From contig NZ_GG700643.1 of NCBI RefSeq assembly GCF_000159995.1, forward strand, positions 215,291 to 279,290: a DNA stretch of 64,000 nucleotides. The letters are read 5' to 3'. The translations under genes were made by a program, and so were the position numbers. Origin of the DNA: Alloprevotella tannerae ATCC 51259 (GTDB lineage: Bacteria > Bacteroidota > Bacteroidia > Bacteroidales > Bacteroidaceae). The notes below the pieces were generated by a model. It did no database searches, had not been told where the DNA came from, and saw nothing but the letters and a program-made list of their open reading frames with translations. Positions within the stretch are counted from its first letter, which is position 1. Each line of letters opens with the position of its first letter. This document shows positions 10,007 through 19,347 of the stretch, piece after piece.

Positions 10007-12520
10007 ATGATATATCCGGAAAATTTTGAGCAAAAAATAGGCTTTGATGAGATCCGCACTTTGCTGAAAGGGCGCTGTATGTCGACGCTTGGCACGGAAT
10101 GGGTCGATCATCAAGTGCAATTTATGACCGATTACGACAGCATCTTAAAGGCGCTGACCCAAGCGCAGGAGTTTGCCCGCTTTTGTGAGACGGAAGACGA
10201 TGTCTATGAAGAAAATTTCTTTGATCTTCGCCGCCCTTTGCTACGTATTCAGCCCGAAAATACGCATTTGGAAGAGTTGGAATTGTTTGACTTGAAACGG
10301 TCCTTGATGACCATTCACGCACTCACATCTTTCTTTTGCAAACACAACGACGAGGACGCTTATACCTATCCCGCTTTGGCTGAAATGGCGACCGGCATTG
10401 TGGCTTTTCCGAATATCATTCGTCGGATAGACGAGGTGCTGAATAAATATGGGAAAATAAAAGACACCGCTTCGCCCGAATTGCTCTCCATTCGCCATCA
10501 GGCGGAAGTGACGGTCAGAAGTATTTCCCATAATTTGCGCACGATTATCAGCGATGCTCAGAAAGACGGCTACATAGATCGCGACGTAACCCCCACGCTG
10601 CGCGATGGACGCTTGGTCATTCCCGTAGCTCCTTCCGTGAAACGCAAGATTAAAGGTATCGTACACGATGAGAGTGCTACCGGAAAGACCGTTTTCATTG
10701 AGCCGGCCACGGTTGTCGAAGCCAATAATCGTGTCAGAGAACTAAAAGCTGCGGAGAAGCGGGAGATTATCCGAATCCTTTCCGAATTGAGTAAGGAGAT
10801 CCGTTTGCACATCCCCGACCTTTTGGCCTCTATGCATTATTTGGCCCATATCGATTATTTGCGTGCATTGGCAAATTTCGCGACTTCCTTTTCCGCCACT
10901 GTGCCGCAGGTACACAAATATCCTTGCTTGGATTGGGTGCAAGCCGTGCATCCGCTGCTTCAGCAGGCCTTAAAGAAGCACGGTGCAAAGCAAGTGCCTT
11001 TAGACGTGACCCTCAAAGGCAAAGAACGCCTCCTGCTGATTTCCGGTCCGAACGCCGGCGGCAAGTCCGTTTGCTTGAAAACGATCGGACTCCTACAATA
11101 TATGCTCCAATCCGGTATGCCCGTGCCGATGCGTGAGAACTCTAATGTCGGAATCTTCAAAGATATCTTCTTAAGTATAGGTGACGAGCAGGATATTGAG
11201 AACGAATTGAGTACTTACTCCTCTCACCTCTTAGGTTTGAAAGAGATGATGAAGCGCAGCAACGCCAAAAGTATGCTGTTGATCGATGAATTTGGTAGTG
11301 GCACGGAACCTCAGATCGGTGGCGCCTTGGCTGAAGGAATCTTAGACCGCTTTGTGCGAAACGGAACTTATGGTGTGATTACGACACACTATCAGAATCT
11401 GAAAAACTACGTCGATGCTTGCCCGACGGCCGTAAACGGTGCGATGCTCTACGATCGCTCACGTATGCAGCCGCTGTTTATGTTGCGCATAGGCCATCCC
11501 GGTAGTTCGTTTGCCATAGAAATTGCGCGCAAGATCGGACTTCCGGCTGAAGTCGTGGCTTATGCCGAGTCGCTTGTCGGTAAAGATTACGTGATGAGCG
11601 ATAAGTATCTGCAAGATATAGCGCGCGATAAAATGTATTGGGAGACCAAGCGTGAAAAAGTGCATCGACAAGAGAAGCAATTAGAGGCTACACTGGCCAA
11701 TTATGAGCAAGAAGTAGAACAGTTTAAGGCACAAAAGAAGAGCGTTATAGCTCAAGCCAAGGCCGAAGCGCAAGAATTGCTCCAGCAATCAAATGCTAAG
11801 ATTGAGAATACCATTCGTGCTATCCGCGAAGCTCAAGCAGATAAGGAGCGAACCAAAGAGATACGGAAAGAGTTGTCGGACTTCAAAGAAACATTGAGCG
11901 CCACCGATGACAACGATGCCGACATTCGTCGCCAGTTGGAAAAGATCAAGCGTCGCCAGCAGCATAAGCGTAACCCCAAAACGCCTTCCGGCAAGACTGA
12001 ATCGAGCGCTGCGCCTACAAAGTCGGTAGGGGAGCAAGCGGTCGTGCGGCGCGATTTTCGCGAAGGCGACTTCGTTCGCCTGAAAGGACAGACCACCGTG
12101 GGGCGTATCGAGCATTTGCAAGGCCGACAAGCAAAGATTCTTTTCGGTAGTATGTATACGGCTGTACCCACAAGTAGGTTAGAGCCAGCCGAAGCGCCAC
12201 AGACAGAAAAAATAACCCAAGTAGCGACGTTTATAAGTAAAGATACGCGCGACGCCGTTTATCAAAAGAAATTGCATTTCCGTCCGGAAACGGACCTGCG
12301 AGGGATGCGTGCCGACGAGGCTTTGGAGGCCGTTACTCATTTCATTGACGACGCAATTCTATTAGAACAACCGCGCGTGAGAATCTTACACGGTACGGGT
12401 ACAGGGGCATTGCGCGAACTGGTACGCCAATATTTGAAAACCGTGCCCGGCGTTAAAACGTTTAGGGATGAACACGTACAGTTTGGCGGCGCAGGTATTA
12501 CAGTCGTAGAATTTGAATAA
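10007..12520 (+). CDS. mutS2: Endonuclease MutS2
   Basis: 837 residues. MutS2 proteins bind branched or stalled nucleic-acid structures, suppress recombination and, in Bacillus, act on collided ribosomes; they do not act in mismatch repair. Visible features: core/lever region, Walker A GPNAGGKS (residues 347-354), Walker B LLIDEFGSGTEP (about 424), a His switch THYQNLK, a long charged coiled coil (about 510-650), a basic linker and a C-terminal Smr nuclease domain (DLRGMRADEAL from about 763, HGTGTGAL). The start at 10007 is chosen over upstream codons because a GAGGAG site precedes it, and a -7 box TATCTTTG at 9956-9963 lies inside any longer version. The next gene begins 10 bases after the stop. 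Confidence 0.95.
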   Translation: MIYPENFEQKIGFDEIRTLLKGRCMSTLGTEWVDHQVQFMTDYDSILKALTQAQEFARFCETEDDVYEENFFDLRRPLLRIQPENTHLEELELFDLKRSLMTIHALTSFFCKHNDEDAYTYPALAEMATGIVAFPNIIRRIDEVLNKYGKIKDTASPELLSIRHQAEVTVRSISHNLRTIISDAQKDGYIDRDVTPTLRDGRLVIPVAPSVKRKIKGIVHDESATGKTVFIEPATVVEANNRVRELKAAEKREIIRILSELSKEIRLHIPDLLASMHYLAHIDYLRALANFATSFSATVPQVHKYPCLDWVQAVHPLLQQALKKHGAKQVPLDVTLKGKERLLLISGPNAGGKSVCLKTIGLLQYMLQSGMPVPMRENSNVGIFKDIFLSIGDEQDIENELSTYSSHLLGLKEMMKRSNAKSMLLIDEFGSGTEPQIGGALAEGILDRFVRNGTYGVITTHYQNLKNYVDACPTAVNGAMLYDRSRMQPLFMLRIGHPGSSFAIEIARKIGLPAEVVAYAESLVGKDYVMSDKYLQDIARDKMYWETKREKVHRQEKQLEATLANYEQEVEQFKAQKKSVIAQAKAEAQELLQQSNAKIENTIRAIREAQADKERTKEIRKELSDFKETLSATDDNDADIRRQLEKIKRRQQHKRNPKTPSGKTESSAAPTKSVGEQAVVRRDFREGDFVRLKGQTTVGRIEHLQGRQAKILFGSMYTAVPTSRLEPAEAPQTEKITQVATFISKDTRDAVYQKKLHFRPETDLRGMRADEALEAVTHFIDDAILLEQPRVRILHGTGTGALRELVRQYLKTVPGVKTFRDEHVQFGGAGITVVEFE

Positions 12521-12530
12521 AGCAGTATTT

Positions 12531-13310
12531 ATGCCTATTCCCTTATTAAAATATGCGATAGACAAAGACGTGGTTGCTTTTACAACAACCCGAAATGGGG
12601 GTGTGAGCGAGGGCAATTACGGACGTTTTAATCTCAATCCTTATTGCGGTGATTCGCCGGCACACGTCAAGGAAAATAAAGACCGGCTTTGTGCACAATT
12701 AAATATAGAAGAAGAGCGCCTAATCTTGCCGCATCAAGTGCATAACGATGCCTCGCTGATTATTGATGAGCCCTTTTTCGCACTTTCTTCCCAACAACGC
12801 ACTGCGGCTTTGGAGGGTGTCGATGCACTTATTACCCGGCAGCGCCATACGTGCATCGGCGTCTCTACGGCTGACTGTGTGCCGATTTTGCTCTTTGATC
12901 AGAAGCAGCGCGTTGTAGCAGCTGTTCACGCCGGTTGGCGAGGCACGGTGAAGAAGATCGTCTCCAAAACTTTAGAAACGCTCTTTTCATCGTTTCAAAC
13001 GCGGGCGGAGGACGTAAAAGTCGTGATTGGGCCGAGCATTTCTCAACCCGTCTTTCAAGTAGGACAGGAAGTTTATGACGCCTTTTGCGAGGCAGGGTTT
13101 CCGATGCAAGATTTCGCTTACCCGCAACAAGATAAATGGTATATAGATCTTTGGGGTACGAACCACTATCTCCTTGATAAGGCCGGCGTTCCTTTAGAAA
13201 ATATTCAAGTAGCAGGCATTTGTACTTATCAAAACCACGAAGAATATTTTTCAGCCCGTCGCTTGGGTATCGATTCCGGCCGCTTATTTACCGGTATTTT
13301 ACTCTTATAA
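12531..13310 (+). CDS. pgeF: Laccase-domain protein, YfiH/PgeF family
   Basis: 259 residues. Family members are zinc enzymes; E. coli YfiH (PgeF) removes L-Ser-containing muropeptide errors, and animal relatives (FAMIN/LACC1) act on purine nucleosides. The metal-binding trio is intact: His68 in HQVHN, Cys116 in ADCVPIL, His133 in VHAGWRGT, with the family's usual 17-residue Cys-His spacing. The GRFNLN and IGPSI motifs are also present. The ATG at 12531 is preferred; the upstream TTG at 12513 would overlap mutS2. It is probably co-transcribed with mutS2. The exact substrate in this organism is uncertain. Confidence 0.88.
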   Translation: MPIPLLKYAIDKDVVAFTTTRNGGVSEGNYGRFNLNPYCGDSPAHVKENKDRLCAQLNIEEERLILPHQVHNDASLIIDEPFFALSSQQRTAALEGVDALITRQRHTCIGVSTADCVPILLFDQKQRVVAAVHAGWRGTVKKIVSKTLETLFSSFQTRAEDVKVVIGPSISQPVFQVGQEVYDAFCEAGFPMQDFAYPQQDKWYIDLWGTNHYLLDKAGVPLENIQVAGICTYQNHEEYFSARRLGIDSGRLFTGILLL

Positions 13311-13396
13311 ACGAATAGGTATAAGCTTTTCACCACAAAACGAAACTCGCGTGCAAGTTCTTCGTAGCAAGAAAGCCGCGCTTTCGTAAAAATTCA

Positions 13397-13404
13397 TATA
13401 TTTG
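13397..13404 (+). promoter_or_regulatory. -7 promoter element before nadC
   Basis: TATATTTG followed by C, 42 bases before the nadC start. A weak -33 (TTTCG) lies about 20 bases upstream. Confidence 0.5.
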
Positions 13405-13446
13405 CAAGTCTGATAAGAAAATAAGACACCGAACGTATTTATTATT

Positions 13447-14298
13447 ATGTATTCAGTAGAACAACTTAACGACAAACTCATAGATCTTGCCTTCTCCGAA
13501 GATATTGGTGACGGCGATCATACGACGCTTTGCTGCATTCAGGAAACAGCGATGGGAAAGTCTCGCCTGCTGATCAAAGAAGAAGGTGTATTGGCCGGAC
13601 TCCGTATAGCTAAAGAAATCTTCCGCAAATTTGACCCCGCGTTGGAGGTAACGACAAGTTTGGAAGACGGCGCAACGGTAAAGCCCGGCGACGTGCCAAT
13701 GGTTGTATCCGGTAAAATTCGAAGCCTGTTGCAGACGGAAAGACTTATGCTGAACGTGATGCAGCGAATGAGCGGCATCGCCACGATGACGCGTGAATAT
13801 GTGCGGCAGCTTGAAGGCACGCACGCAAAAGTGCTCGATACGCGTAAGACTACTCCCGGTTTGCGTATGCTGGAGAAAGAGGCCGTCCGGATCGGCGGTG
13901 GCGTCAACCATCGCATCGGTCTTTTCGATATGATTCTCTTAAAAGATAATCACGTGGATTTCTGCGGAGGTATTGATCAGGCGCTCAACCGTTGCGAAGC
14001 CTATCAGCGAGAAAAAGGATTGCACCTGAAAGTAGAGATAGAAGTGCGCAGCGAAGATGAGATTCGGCAAGTTATGAGCAATGGTAAGGCCGACCGCATT
14101 ATGCTTGATAACTTCAGTGTCGAAGCTACCGAAAAGGCAGTCAAACTCATCGACGGCAAGTTCGAGACAGAATCGAGTGGCGGTATTACTTTGCAGACCA
14201 TTCGCTCCTATGCGCTTTGCGGAGTTGATTATATTTCCGTCGGCGCGTTGACCCATTCCGTAAAAGGATTGGATATGTCTTTTAAAGCAATTGATTAA
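13447..14298 (+). CDS. nadC: Nicotinate-nucleotide pyrophosphorylase (quinolinate phosphoribosyltransferase)
   Basis: 283 residues, the usual length. It converts quinolinate and PRPP to nicotinate mononucleotide, CO2 and pyrophosphate in de novo NAD synthesis, in the cytoplasm. Signatures: EDIGDGDHTT near the N-terminus, LNVMQRMSGIAT, the substrate-binding stretch DTRKTTPGLRMLEKEAV with GGGVNHRIGL, LLKDNH, and the C-terminal SSGGI...GVDYISVGALTHS of the type II PRTase barrel. It has its own promoter (13397). The stop TAA directly abuts the C69 peptidase leader. nadA and nadB are not in the window. Confidence 0.95.
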   Translation: MYSVEQLNDKLIDLAFSEDIGDGDHTTLCCIQETAMGKSRLLIKEEGVLAGLRIAKEIFRKFDPALEVTTSLEDGATVKPGDVPMVVSGKIRSLLQTERLMLNVMQRMSGIATMTREYVRQLEGTHAKVLDTRKTTPGLRMLEKEAVRIGGGVNHRIGLFDMILLKDNHVDFCGGIDQALNRCEAYQREKGLHLKVEIEVRSEDEIRQVMSNGKADRIMLDNFSVEATEKAVKLIDGKFETESSGGITLQTIRSYALCGVDYISVGALTHSVKGLDMSFKAID

Positions 14299-14312
14299 TG
14301 ATTCATTGTACT

Positions 14313-15956
14313 ATGAAAAAAGTATTCCTGACCCTTTTTGCTGCCTTTATAGCAGCATCAAGTTATGCCTGCACAAGTTTTCTTGTCGGCAAGAAAGCCA
14401 CTACTGATGGCTCAACGTTTATTTCCTACAACGCCGACGACTACGGTATGTACGGGCATCTGATTTACCTGCCCCACGCTAAGCATCCGAAGGGCGCAAT
14501 GCGCAAGATCATCGATGGAGATTCCAACCGTTACTTGGGCGAGATCCCGGAAGTACCCGAGACGTATGCAGTTCAAGGTTACATCAACGAATATCAAGTA
14601 GCCGTGATGGAGTCAACCTTCGGCGGACGTCCTGAACTCGTAGACCCGAAGGGCGTTCTTGATTATGTAAGTCTTATGCGCATCGCCTTGCAACGTGCTA
14701 AAACGGCGCGCGAGGCCATCAGCGTGATGACCGGTTTGGTAGAAAAATATGGTTACGCCAGCAGTGGCGAGTCTTTCTCTATTGCCGACAAGAACGAACT
14801 TTGGTTGATGGAGATGGTCGGCAAAGGTCCTAACGAGAAAGGCGCACTTTGGGTGGCCGTTCGTATTCCTGACGACTGCATTGCAGCGCATGCCAATCAG
14901 AGCAGAATCCATAAATTCCTGCAATACGATAAGAAGAACGTCATCTATGCCAAGGACGTGATCAGCTATGCACGCAAACACGGCTACTTTACCGGCAAAG
15001 ACGCCGACTTCTCTTTTGCCAATGCCTTCTCACCGGCCGATTTTGGTGCCGTTCGCTTTTGCGACGCGCGCGCTTGGAGCTTCTTCAATCGCTTTGTAGA
15101 CGGTATGGACAAATACTTAGACTATGTTGATGGTATGCACATCGGCAAGGCTGAGCCCTTCCCCCTCTATTTTAAGCCGAAGCGTTTGCTTTCTCGCCAA
15201 GATATTATGGATGGTATGCGCGATCATTACGAAGGCACGCCTTTCGACGTGCAAAAAGATTGCGGAATGAGTCCCGGGGAAATGCCATATCGCCCCACAC
15301 CGCTCGAATTTACCTATAACGGCAAAAAATATTTCAATGAGCGCCCCATTTCTACGCAGCAGACAGCCGATACATACATTGCCCAGATACGCGGATGGTT
15401 TCCCGACGCCGTGGGTGGCATACTTTGGTACGGTAGCGACGATCCTAACATGATTAGCTACACACCGATTTATTGCCGGAACACGTCCGTGCCCGAGTGC
15501 TTCGATGCTCCGGGCGCCGATGGCTGCACCTTCTCTTGGAAGTCGGCCTTTTGGGTTTGCAATTGGGTTTCTAACATGACCTATCCTCGCTATAATCACC
15601 TCTTTCCCGTTGTAAAAGAAGTGCGCGACGGGCTCGACAAAGATCTAAGCGCAAAGCAGCCCGAGGTAGAAGCTAAGGCTGTAGGTTTATACAAAACGAA
15701 TCCGGCTGAGGCTGTTCGTTATCTGACCGACTATTCCGCAGAGCGCGGCGCAAAAATGCTGACGGCGTGGAAAGCCCTCGGCGAACGTTTGATCGTAGAG
15801 TTTAACGATATGGCTGTAAAGCCTCGTAAAGACGGACAATACCTGCGTACGAAAGAAGGACTTCCTGCTCGCGTTCAGCGTGTGGGCTATCCCGATTCAT
15901 ACAGAAAAGTTATTGTCGACCAAACGGGCGATAAATATCTGCTTCCGGCACAATGA
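14313..15956 (+). CDS. C69-family dipeptidase (secreted Ntn hydrolase)
   Basis: 547 residues. Peptidase family C69 enzymes hydrolyse dipeptides using an N-terminal cysteine exposed by processing. A hydrophobic signal peptide ends ...SSYA and is followed at once by Cys20 in CTSFLVGKKATTDGSTF, so signal cleavage itself would release the nucleophile. Later family blocks: ESTFGGRPEL, WLMEMVGKG, AHANQSRIH, and FWVCNWVSNMTYPRY near the C-terminus. The ATG at 14313 is preferred over 14298, which would prepend four residues before the signal peptide and overlap nadC. Likely periplasmic, supplying amino acids from peptides, as expected for an asaccharolytic Bacteroidales lifestyle (inference). The stop overlaps the next start. 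Confidence 0.88.
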   Translation: MKKVFLTLFAAFIAASSYACTSFLVGKKATTDGSTFISYNADDYGMYGHLIYLPHAKHPKGAMRKIIDGDSNRYLGEIPEVPETYAVQGYINEYQVAVMESTFGGRPELVDPKGVLDYVSLMRIALQRAKTAREAISVMTGLVEKYGYASSGESFSIADKNELWLMEMVGKGPNEKGALWVAVRIPDDCIAAHANQSRIHKFLQYDKKNVIYAKDVISYARKHGYFTGKDADFSFANAFSPADFGAVRFCDARAWSFFNRFVDGMDKYLDYVDGMHIGKAEPFPLYFKPKRLLSRQDIMDGMRDHYEGTPFDVQKDCGMSPGEMPYRPTPLEFTYNGKKYFNERPISTQQTADTYIAQIRGWFPDAVGGILWYGSDDPNMISYTPIYCRNTSVPECFDAPGADGCTFSWKSAFWVCNWVSNMTYPRYNHLFPVVKEVRDGLDKDLSAKQPEVEAKAVGLYKTNPAEAVRYLTDYSAERGAKMLTAWKALGERLIVEFNDMAVKPRKDGQYLRTKEGLPARVQRVGYPDSYRKVIVDQTGDKYLLPAQ

Positions 15957-16519
15957 AAAAAGCCATCGTAGCGTTTGCGCTCCAAGAAGAAGTAGTCCCC
16001 GTAAGCATTCCCGGCTTTGAGGTACACACAATTCTAACGAAGATCACCAAAGTGCAGGCCGCTTTTCGCCTGACGAAGGCTATCTTCGAGTTGCAGCCCG
16101 ATTTCGTGTTGAATGTGGGCACCGCCGGCACCTTAGCCTACAGCGTGGGAGATATTTTCTCTGCCACACACTTCATTGATCGCGACAGTGCAAAGCAAAA
16201 TTTCACGAGTATCTCGTCCGAAGTTCAGACTACGCCTCTGCTGTCATTGCCCTCAATTGTCGAAGGCCAAGTCACGACCGACGCTTTTATCGTCAATACC
16301 GGCGATGATTTTGTTACGGCCGCTGATGCCGTCAATGGCGCAGCCGTAGATATGGAAGCCTTTGCCGAAGCCTTGGTTTGCCGCGAAATGGGCATTCCCT
16401 TTCAGTCCGTAAAATATATAACGGATAAGATCGGCGCCAATTCGATGAAGCATTGGGAAGATAAACTGGCTGATGCGCGCACAGCTTTGGCCGACTATTT
16501 CAAAACATATTTAGGCTGA
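15953..16519 (+). CDS. MTA/SAH nucleosidase-like protein (PNP/UDP family)
   Basis: 188 residues, shorter than the usual 230 of MTA/SAH nucleosidase. Its position after C69 (ATGA overlap) implies translational coupling. Catalytic positions appear kept: a Glu in the N-terminal LQEEV (matching E. coli MEEEV), VDMEAFAEA (ribose/base Glu) and ITDKIG (matching the ISDK Asp). The central NVGTAGTL is the nucleoside-phosphorylase Gly loop. It most likely cleaves 5'-methylthioadenosine or S-adenosylhomocysteine to adenine and a sugar. Short variants may differ in substrate, so the specificity is inferred only from motifs. Confidence 0.75.
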   Translation: MKKAIVAFALQEEVVPVSIPGFEVHTILTKITKVQAAFRLTKAIFELQPDFVLNVGTAGTLAYSVGDIFSATHFIDRDSAKQNFTSISSEVQTTPLLSLPSIVEGQVTTDAFIVNTGDDFVTAADAVNGAAVDMEAFAEALVCREMGIPFQSVKYITDKIGANSMKHWEDKLADARTALADYFKTYLG

Positions 16520-16536
16520 TAGCCATATATCAATGA

Positions 16537-16581
16537 GCAAGCCCCGCATTCCGGCTGTTAAAGCTGAGGTGCGGGGCTTGC
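16537..16581 (+). terminator. Hairpin after the nucleosidase gene
   Basis: Perfect 12-base stem (16537-16548 with 16570-16581) and a 21-base loop, 18 bases after the stop. The T run is weak, so it may rather protect the 3' end. Confidence 0.6.
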
Positions 16582-17214
16582 TGTTGGCTTATTTCCGGTA
16601 AAAGCGACAGAATATTTAGCGATGCGCTGCTATATTTGAGGTGTTCCCTTTGATTTTGACTATTGTTTGGTGCAGCCATACTATCGTTTGGTGGGAGCAA
16701 ACCATAGTTTGGCGGGGGCAAATTATCGTTTGGCGGGAGCAAACAATGAGGAAGTGGAGTAATGGTGGGCTTAGCCCGACATCTTCTGTCTGGAAGTCTG
16801 TTGATTAAAATTACAGTTTGTGCTGCAATTTTTCGCGTTGTTGGCATTGTTGCACGACGCTAGGCCGTTGCTCTCAATAAGATGAAATGGACTTGCCGGC
16901 CTTTGGTCGAGCCTTTTTAGCAGAGCAGAGATGGGCTATTTCTTTTGAGCAGAGCACGGAAGAGCAAGGTAGAGGTTGGTATTTTATGGGATTATCAATA
17001 AAAAAACATCGAGGCTCTTGTTCTTTTCGTGCGTTATGTCTAATTTTGCTTCCGAGAGCCTGCATCTTGATGGGCTACCACTCATTAACAATACGGTGAC
17101 AACATAACGCGAGAAAAACTTTAAAAACATAATCCGGCTATTGGATCTTTAGACTACTACTATGGGAGAGTATGAAGCTTGAAGGTCTGACAAGCAAACT
17201 AAAACCAAATTATT
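16582..17214. other. Intergenic region upstream of the Omp28-like gene
   Basis: About 630 bases. It contains the 21-base-period array at 16661-16749. The rest (16750-17214) has only short, non-convincing ORFs. No clear -33/-7 pair was found before 17215. Confidence 0.5.
16661..16749. repeat. 21-base-period GTTTG-N7-CAAAC array, locus A
   Basis: Four GTTTG-N7-CAAAC modules with period 21. Complete units begin at 16677, 16698 and 16719, with a closing CAAAC at 16740. Spacers are GTGCAGC, GTGGGAG, GCGGGGG and GCGGGAG. Between modules the sequence is NATN, giving the palindrome CAAACNATNGTTTG. The first unit is degenerate (CATAC). Confidence 0.9.
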
Positions 17215-19167
17215 ATGAATTACAAGAGTACTACAAAAGCTTTCCTTGCAGCTCTGGCCCTTTCTTGGTCTACTTTTGCAATGACTGCTGATGCGCAAGT
17301 GTTACAGCGCAGTCCTATGCCGACATTCCCTACTGTTGCTAACAGCACGCAAGCACAGGCCCCGACGTTAAAGCTCGATCCGGCTGCTAACCAAATATGG
17401 TGGGGCCATTATACGCCGGGAAATGACCGCAGCGGCTTGGGTGTGCAGAATGCAGAGACTTACGACTTGGCTATCCAAATCACGCCTGATAACCCGGTTG
17501 TGGTTGGTAAAAAAATTCACGCTGTTCGCTTTTATCTTCGCGATAAGAGCGGCCTCAAGGATGTGAAAGTTTGGCTATCCAAAACTTTGCCGGCGAATGT
17601 TTCTAAAGCCGAGGTAGTGAAAGATTTGAATACGGCAGATCTGAATGCAGGCGATGAAGGGCAAAAAAAGTTAGGTAAAGTCAACGACATTAAGCTAGAT
17701 GCTCCTTATGAAGTGACAAGCGCCGGTGTATACGTTGGTGTCAGCTTTACCGTAACGTCTACAAAATCTGATGGCTTGAATTTCCCAATTGTAACCGGAG
17801 ATGGTAAGGGTATTAAAGGCTCTATTTTCCTCCGCACATCTAAATCCGTAAAAGATTGGGGCGATTTCAAGGATGATAAGTTTGGCTTGTTAGCGATGCA
17901 AGTACTTGTAGAGGGTGAATTCACGCAAAATGCTGTGCAGCCGATGGACTTCGGTATGCTGACAACCTTACTTGGTAAAGCAAAAGAGTTTGAGCTTTCT
18001 ATGGTAAATGCAGGTTCTGCCGGTATTACTGATTTCGATTACACGGTAACTACTGATGGCACTGTTGGCGCAGAGAAGCACGTAACGCTTGCACAGCCTT
18101 ATAAAGTGTATGGTGGCACTACAAAGGTTGCTGTCACTTTGGATCCGGATGCAACTTTAGGCACTAAAGAGAAGGTTATTACGATTACCAAGATTAACGG
18201 CGTTGCCAATGAGGCTGCGGTCAAAACGGCTAAAGGTCAATTGGTCGTCTTGTCGAAAGAACTTCCGCGTGCAGTCTTGGTTGAAGAATTTACCGGTACC
18301 GGTTGTCCTTGGTGTCCGCGCGGTATGGCCGGTATGGCTAAAATGGCTAAGACCTTCGGCGAAAAGTTTGCAGGCGTTGCCCTCCATAACTTCAATCAAT
18401 CAGACCCGATGTCAATCTCTTACGACAGGAACGTGGGCCTCGAAGGTGCTCCTAGTTGCCGCCTCAATCGTGGCCAGGTTATGGATCCCTATTATGGCAC
18501 AGGTGAGGATATCGCAGACGACTTCCGTAAGGAACTTACTGTGCTTCCTTTCGTAGGTATCACGCTTACGGGTGTATATGATAAGGCAACTGAGAAGGTA
18601 ACAGCTGAGGCAACTATTGAGCCTTTGGTATCAGGCAATTTTAAGCTTGCTTACGTCTTAACGGCTGACGGCCTCACTGGCGATGAAAACGCTTGGAAAC
18701 AAGCTAACAACTATGCTCAGTTTGATCAAAACCGCCTGCCGGATGATATGAAACCTTATGGTAAGGGTGGCGAGTTTGGTCAAAAAATGTTCAAGGGCGT
18801 ATTTGATGATGTAGCTATCGCTTCTTCTTTCTCCGGCGCTGCTGTTGATCTTCCTGCTTTGACTGAGAACAACGTTGTGAAGAACTCTTATACTTTGGCA
18901 TTGCCGACGAAGCAACCGCTTCGCAAAGCCATCAATGTAGAGAAGATGCACGTGATTGCATTCTTACTGGATGCACAAGGCAAGGTTGTTAATGCTGTAA
19001 AGGCTCCTGTAAAAGATGTTCTTGGCGTAAACGGTGTGATTGCTTCTGAAAACATTAAGGAAGTAGCACGCTACACGATCGACGGCCGTCGTATCAACGA
19101 ACCGCAAGCCGGTATCAACATCGTGAAGATGTCTGACGGCACGACGGTTAAGGTTCTTGTAAAATAA
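17215..19167 (+). CDS. Omp28-related secreted protein with thioredoxin-like CPWC site and T9SS sorting domain
   Basis: 650 residues. The signal peptide ends ...TADAQ. The middle region (about 350-560) matches Omp28-type outer-membrane proteins and carries GTGCPWCPRGMAGM, a thioredoxin-like CxxC (Cys364, Cys367). The C-terminus (TIDGRRIN...GINIVKMSDGTTVKVLVK) is a type A T9SS C-terminal sorting domain, so the protein should leave through the SprA translocon and be anchored on, or shed from, the cell surface. The role may be redox or ligand binding; the substrate is unknown. It stands alone, between the array at 16.7 kb and a strong terminator. Confidence 0.85.
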   Translation: MNYKSTTKAFLAALALSWSTFAMTADAQVLQRSPMPTFPTVANSTQAQAPTLKLDPAANQIWWGHYTPGNDRSGLGVQNAETYDLAIQITPDNPVVVGKKIHAVRFYLRDKSGLKDVKVWLSKTLPANVSKAEVVKDLNTADLNAGDEGQKKLGKVNDIKLDAPYEVTSAGVYVGVSFTVTSTKSDGLNFPIVTGDGKGIKGSIFLRTSKSVKDWGDFKDDKFGLLAMQVLVEGEFTQNAVQPMDFGMLTTLLGKAKEFELSMVNAGSAGITDFDYTVTTDGTVGAEKHVTLAQPYKVYGGTTKVAVTLDPDATLGTKEKVITITKINGVANEAAVKTAKGQLVVLSKELPRAVLVEEFTGTGCPWCPRGMAGMAKMAKTFGEKFAGVALHNFNQSDPMSISYDRNVGLEGAPSCRLNRGQVMDPYYGTGEDIADDFRKELTVLPFVGITLTGVYDKATEKVTAEATIEPLVSGNFKLAYVLTADGLTGDENAWKQANNYAQFDQNRLPDDMKPYGKGGEFGQKMFKGVFDDVAIASSFSGAAVDLPALTENNVVKNSYTLALPTKQPLRKAINVEKMHVIAFLLDAQGKVVNAVKAPVKDVLGVNGVIASENIKEVARYTIDGRRINEPQAGINIVKMSDGTTVKVLVK

Positions 19168-19220
19168 GGAATAAGAATCTCTGAACTATAAGACGGGTTT
19201 CTCCCTCCGTCTCTCACTTT

Positions 19221-19256
19221 CCCCGAAGCTTCATAGCGAAGCTTCGGGGCTTTTTT
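19221..19256 (+). terminator. Terminator after the Omp28-like gene
   Basis: Perfect 12-base stem (19221-19232 with 19238-19249), 5-base loop, then C and six T. Confidence 0.92.
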
Positions 19257-19297
19257 GTAAAAGAGACGCCACTGCGCTGAATAAATAAGAAAAACCT

Positions 19298-19328
19298 TTT
19301 GCTTTTACTGCGATTTGGCGTAACTTCG
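19298..19328 (+). promoter_or_regulatory. Promoter of the amidotransferase-carA-carB cluster
   Basis: TTTG (19298-19301), exactly 19 bases, TAACTTCG (19321-19328), followed by CAC. The start codon is about 20 bases downstream, so the leader is very short. Confidence 0.75.
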
Positions 19329-19347
19329 CACGCACATAGCGGATCAA

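Noticed and set aside
14313-14372. Lipoprotein signal in the C69 peptidase
   Set aside because: SSYAC lacks a proper lipobox, and in this family the Cys directly after the signal peptide is the catalytic nucleophile.
16887-17099. A 70-residue ORF upstream of the Omp28-like gene
   Set aside because: It overlaps another ORF on the opposite strand and shows no signal peptide, domain or start-site support.
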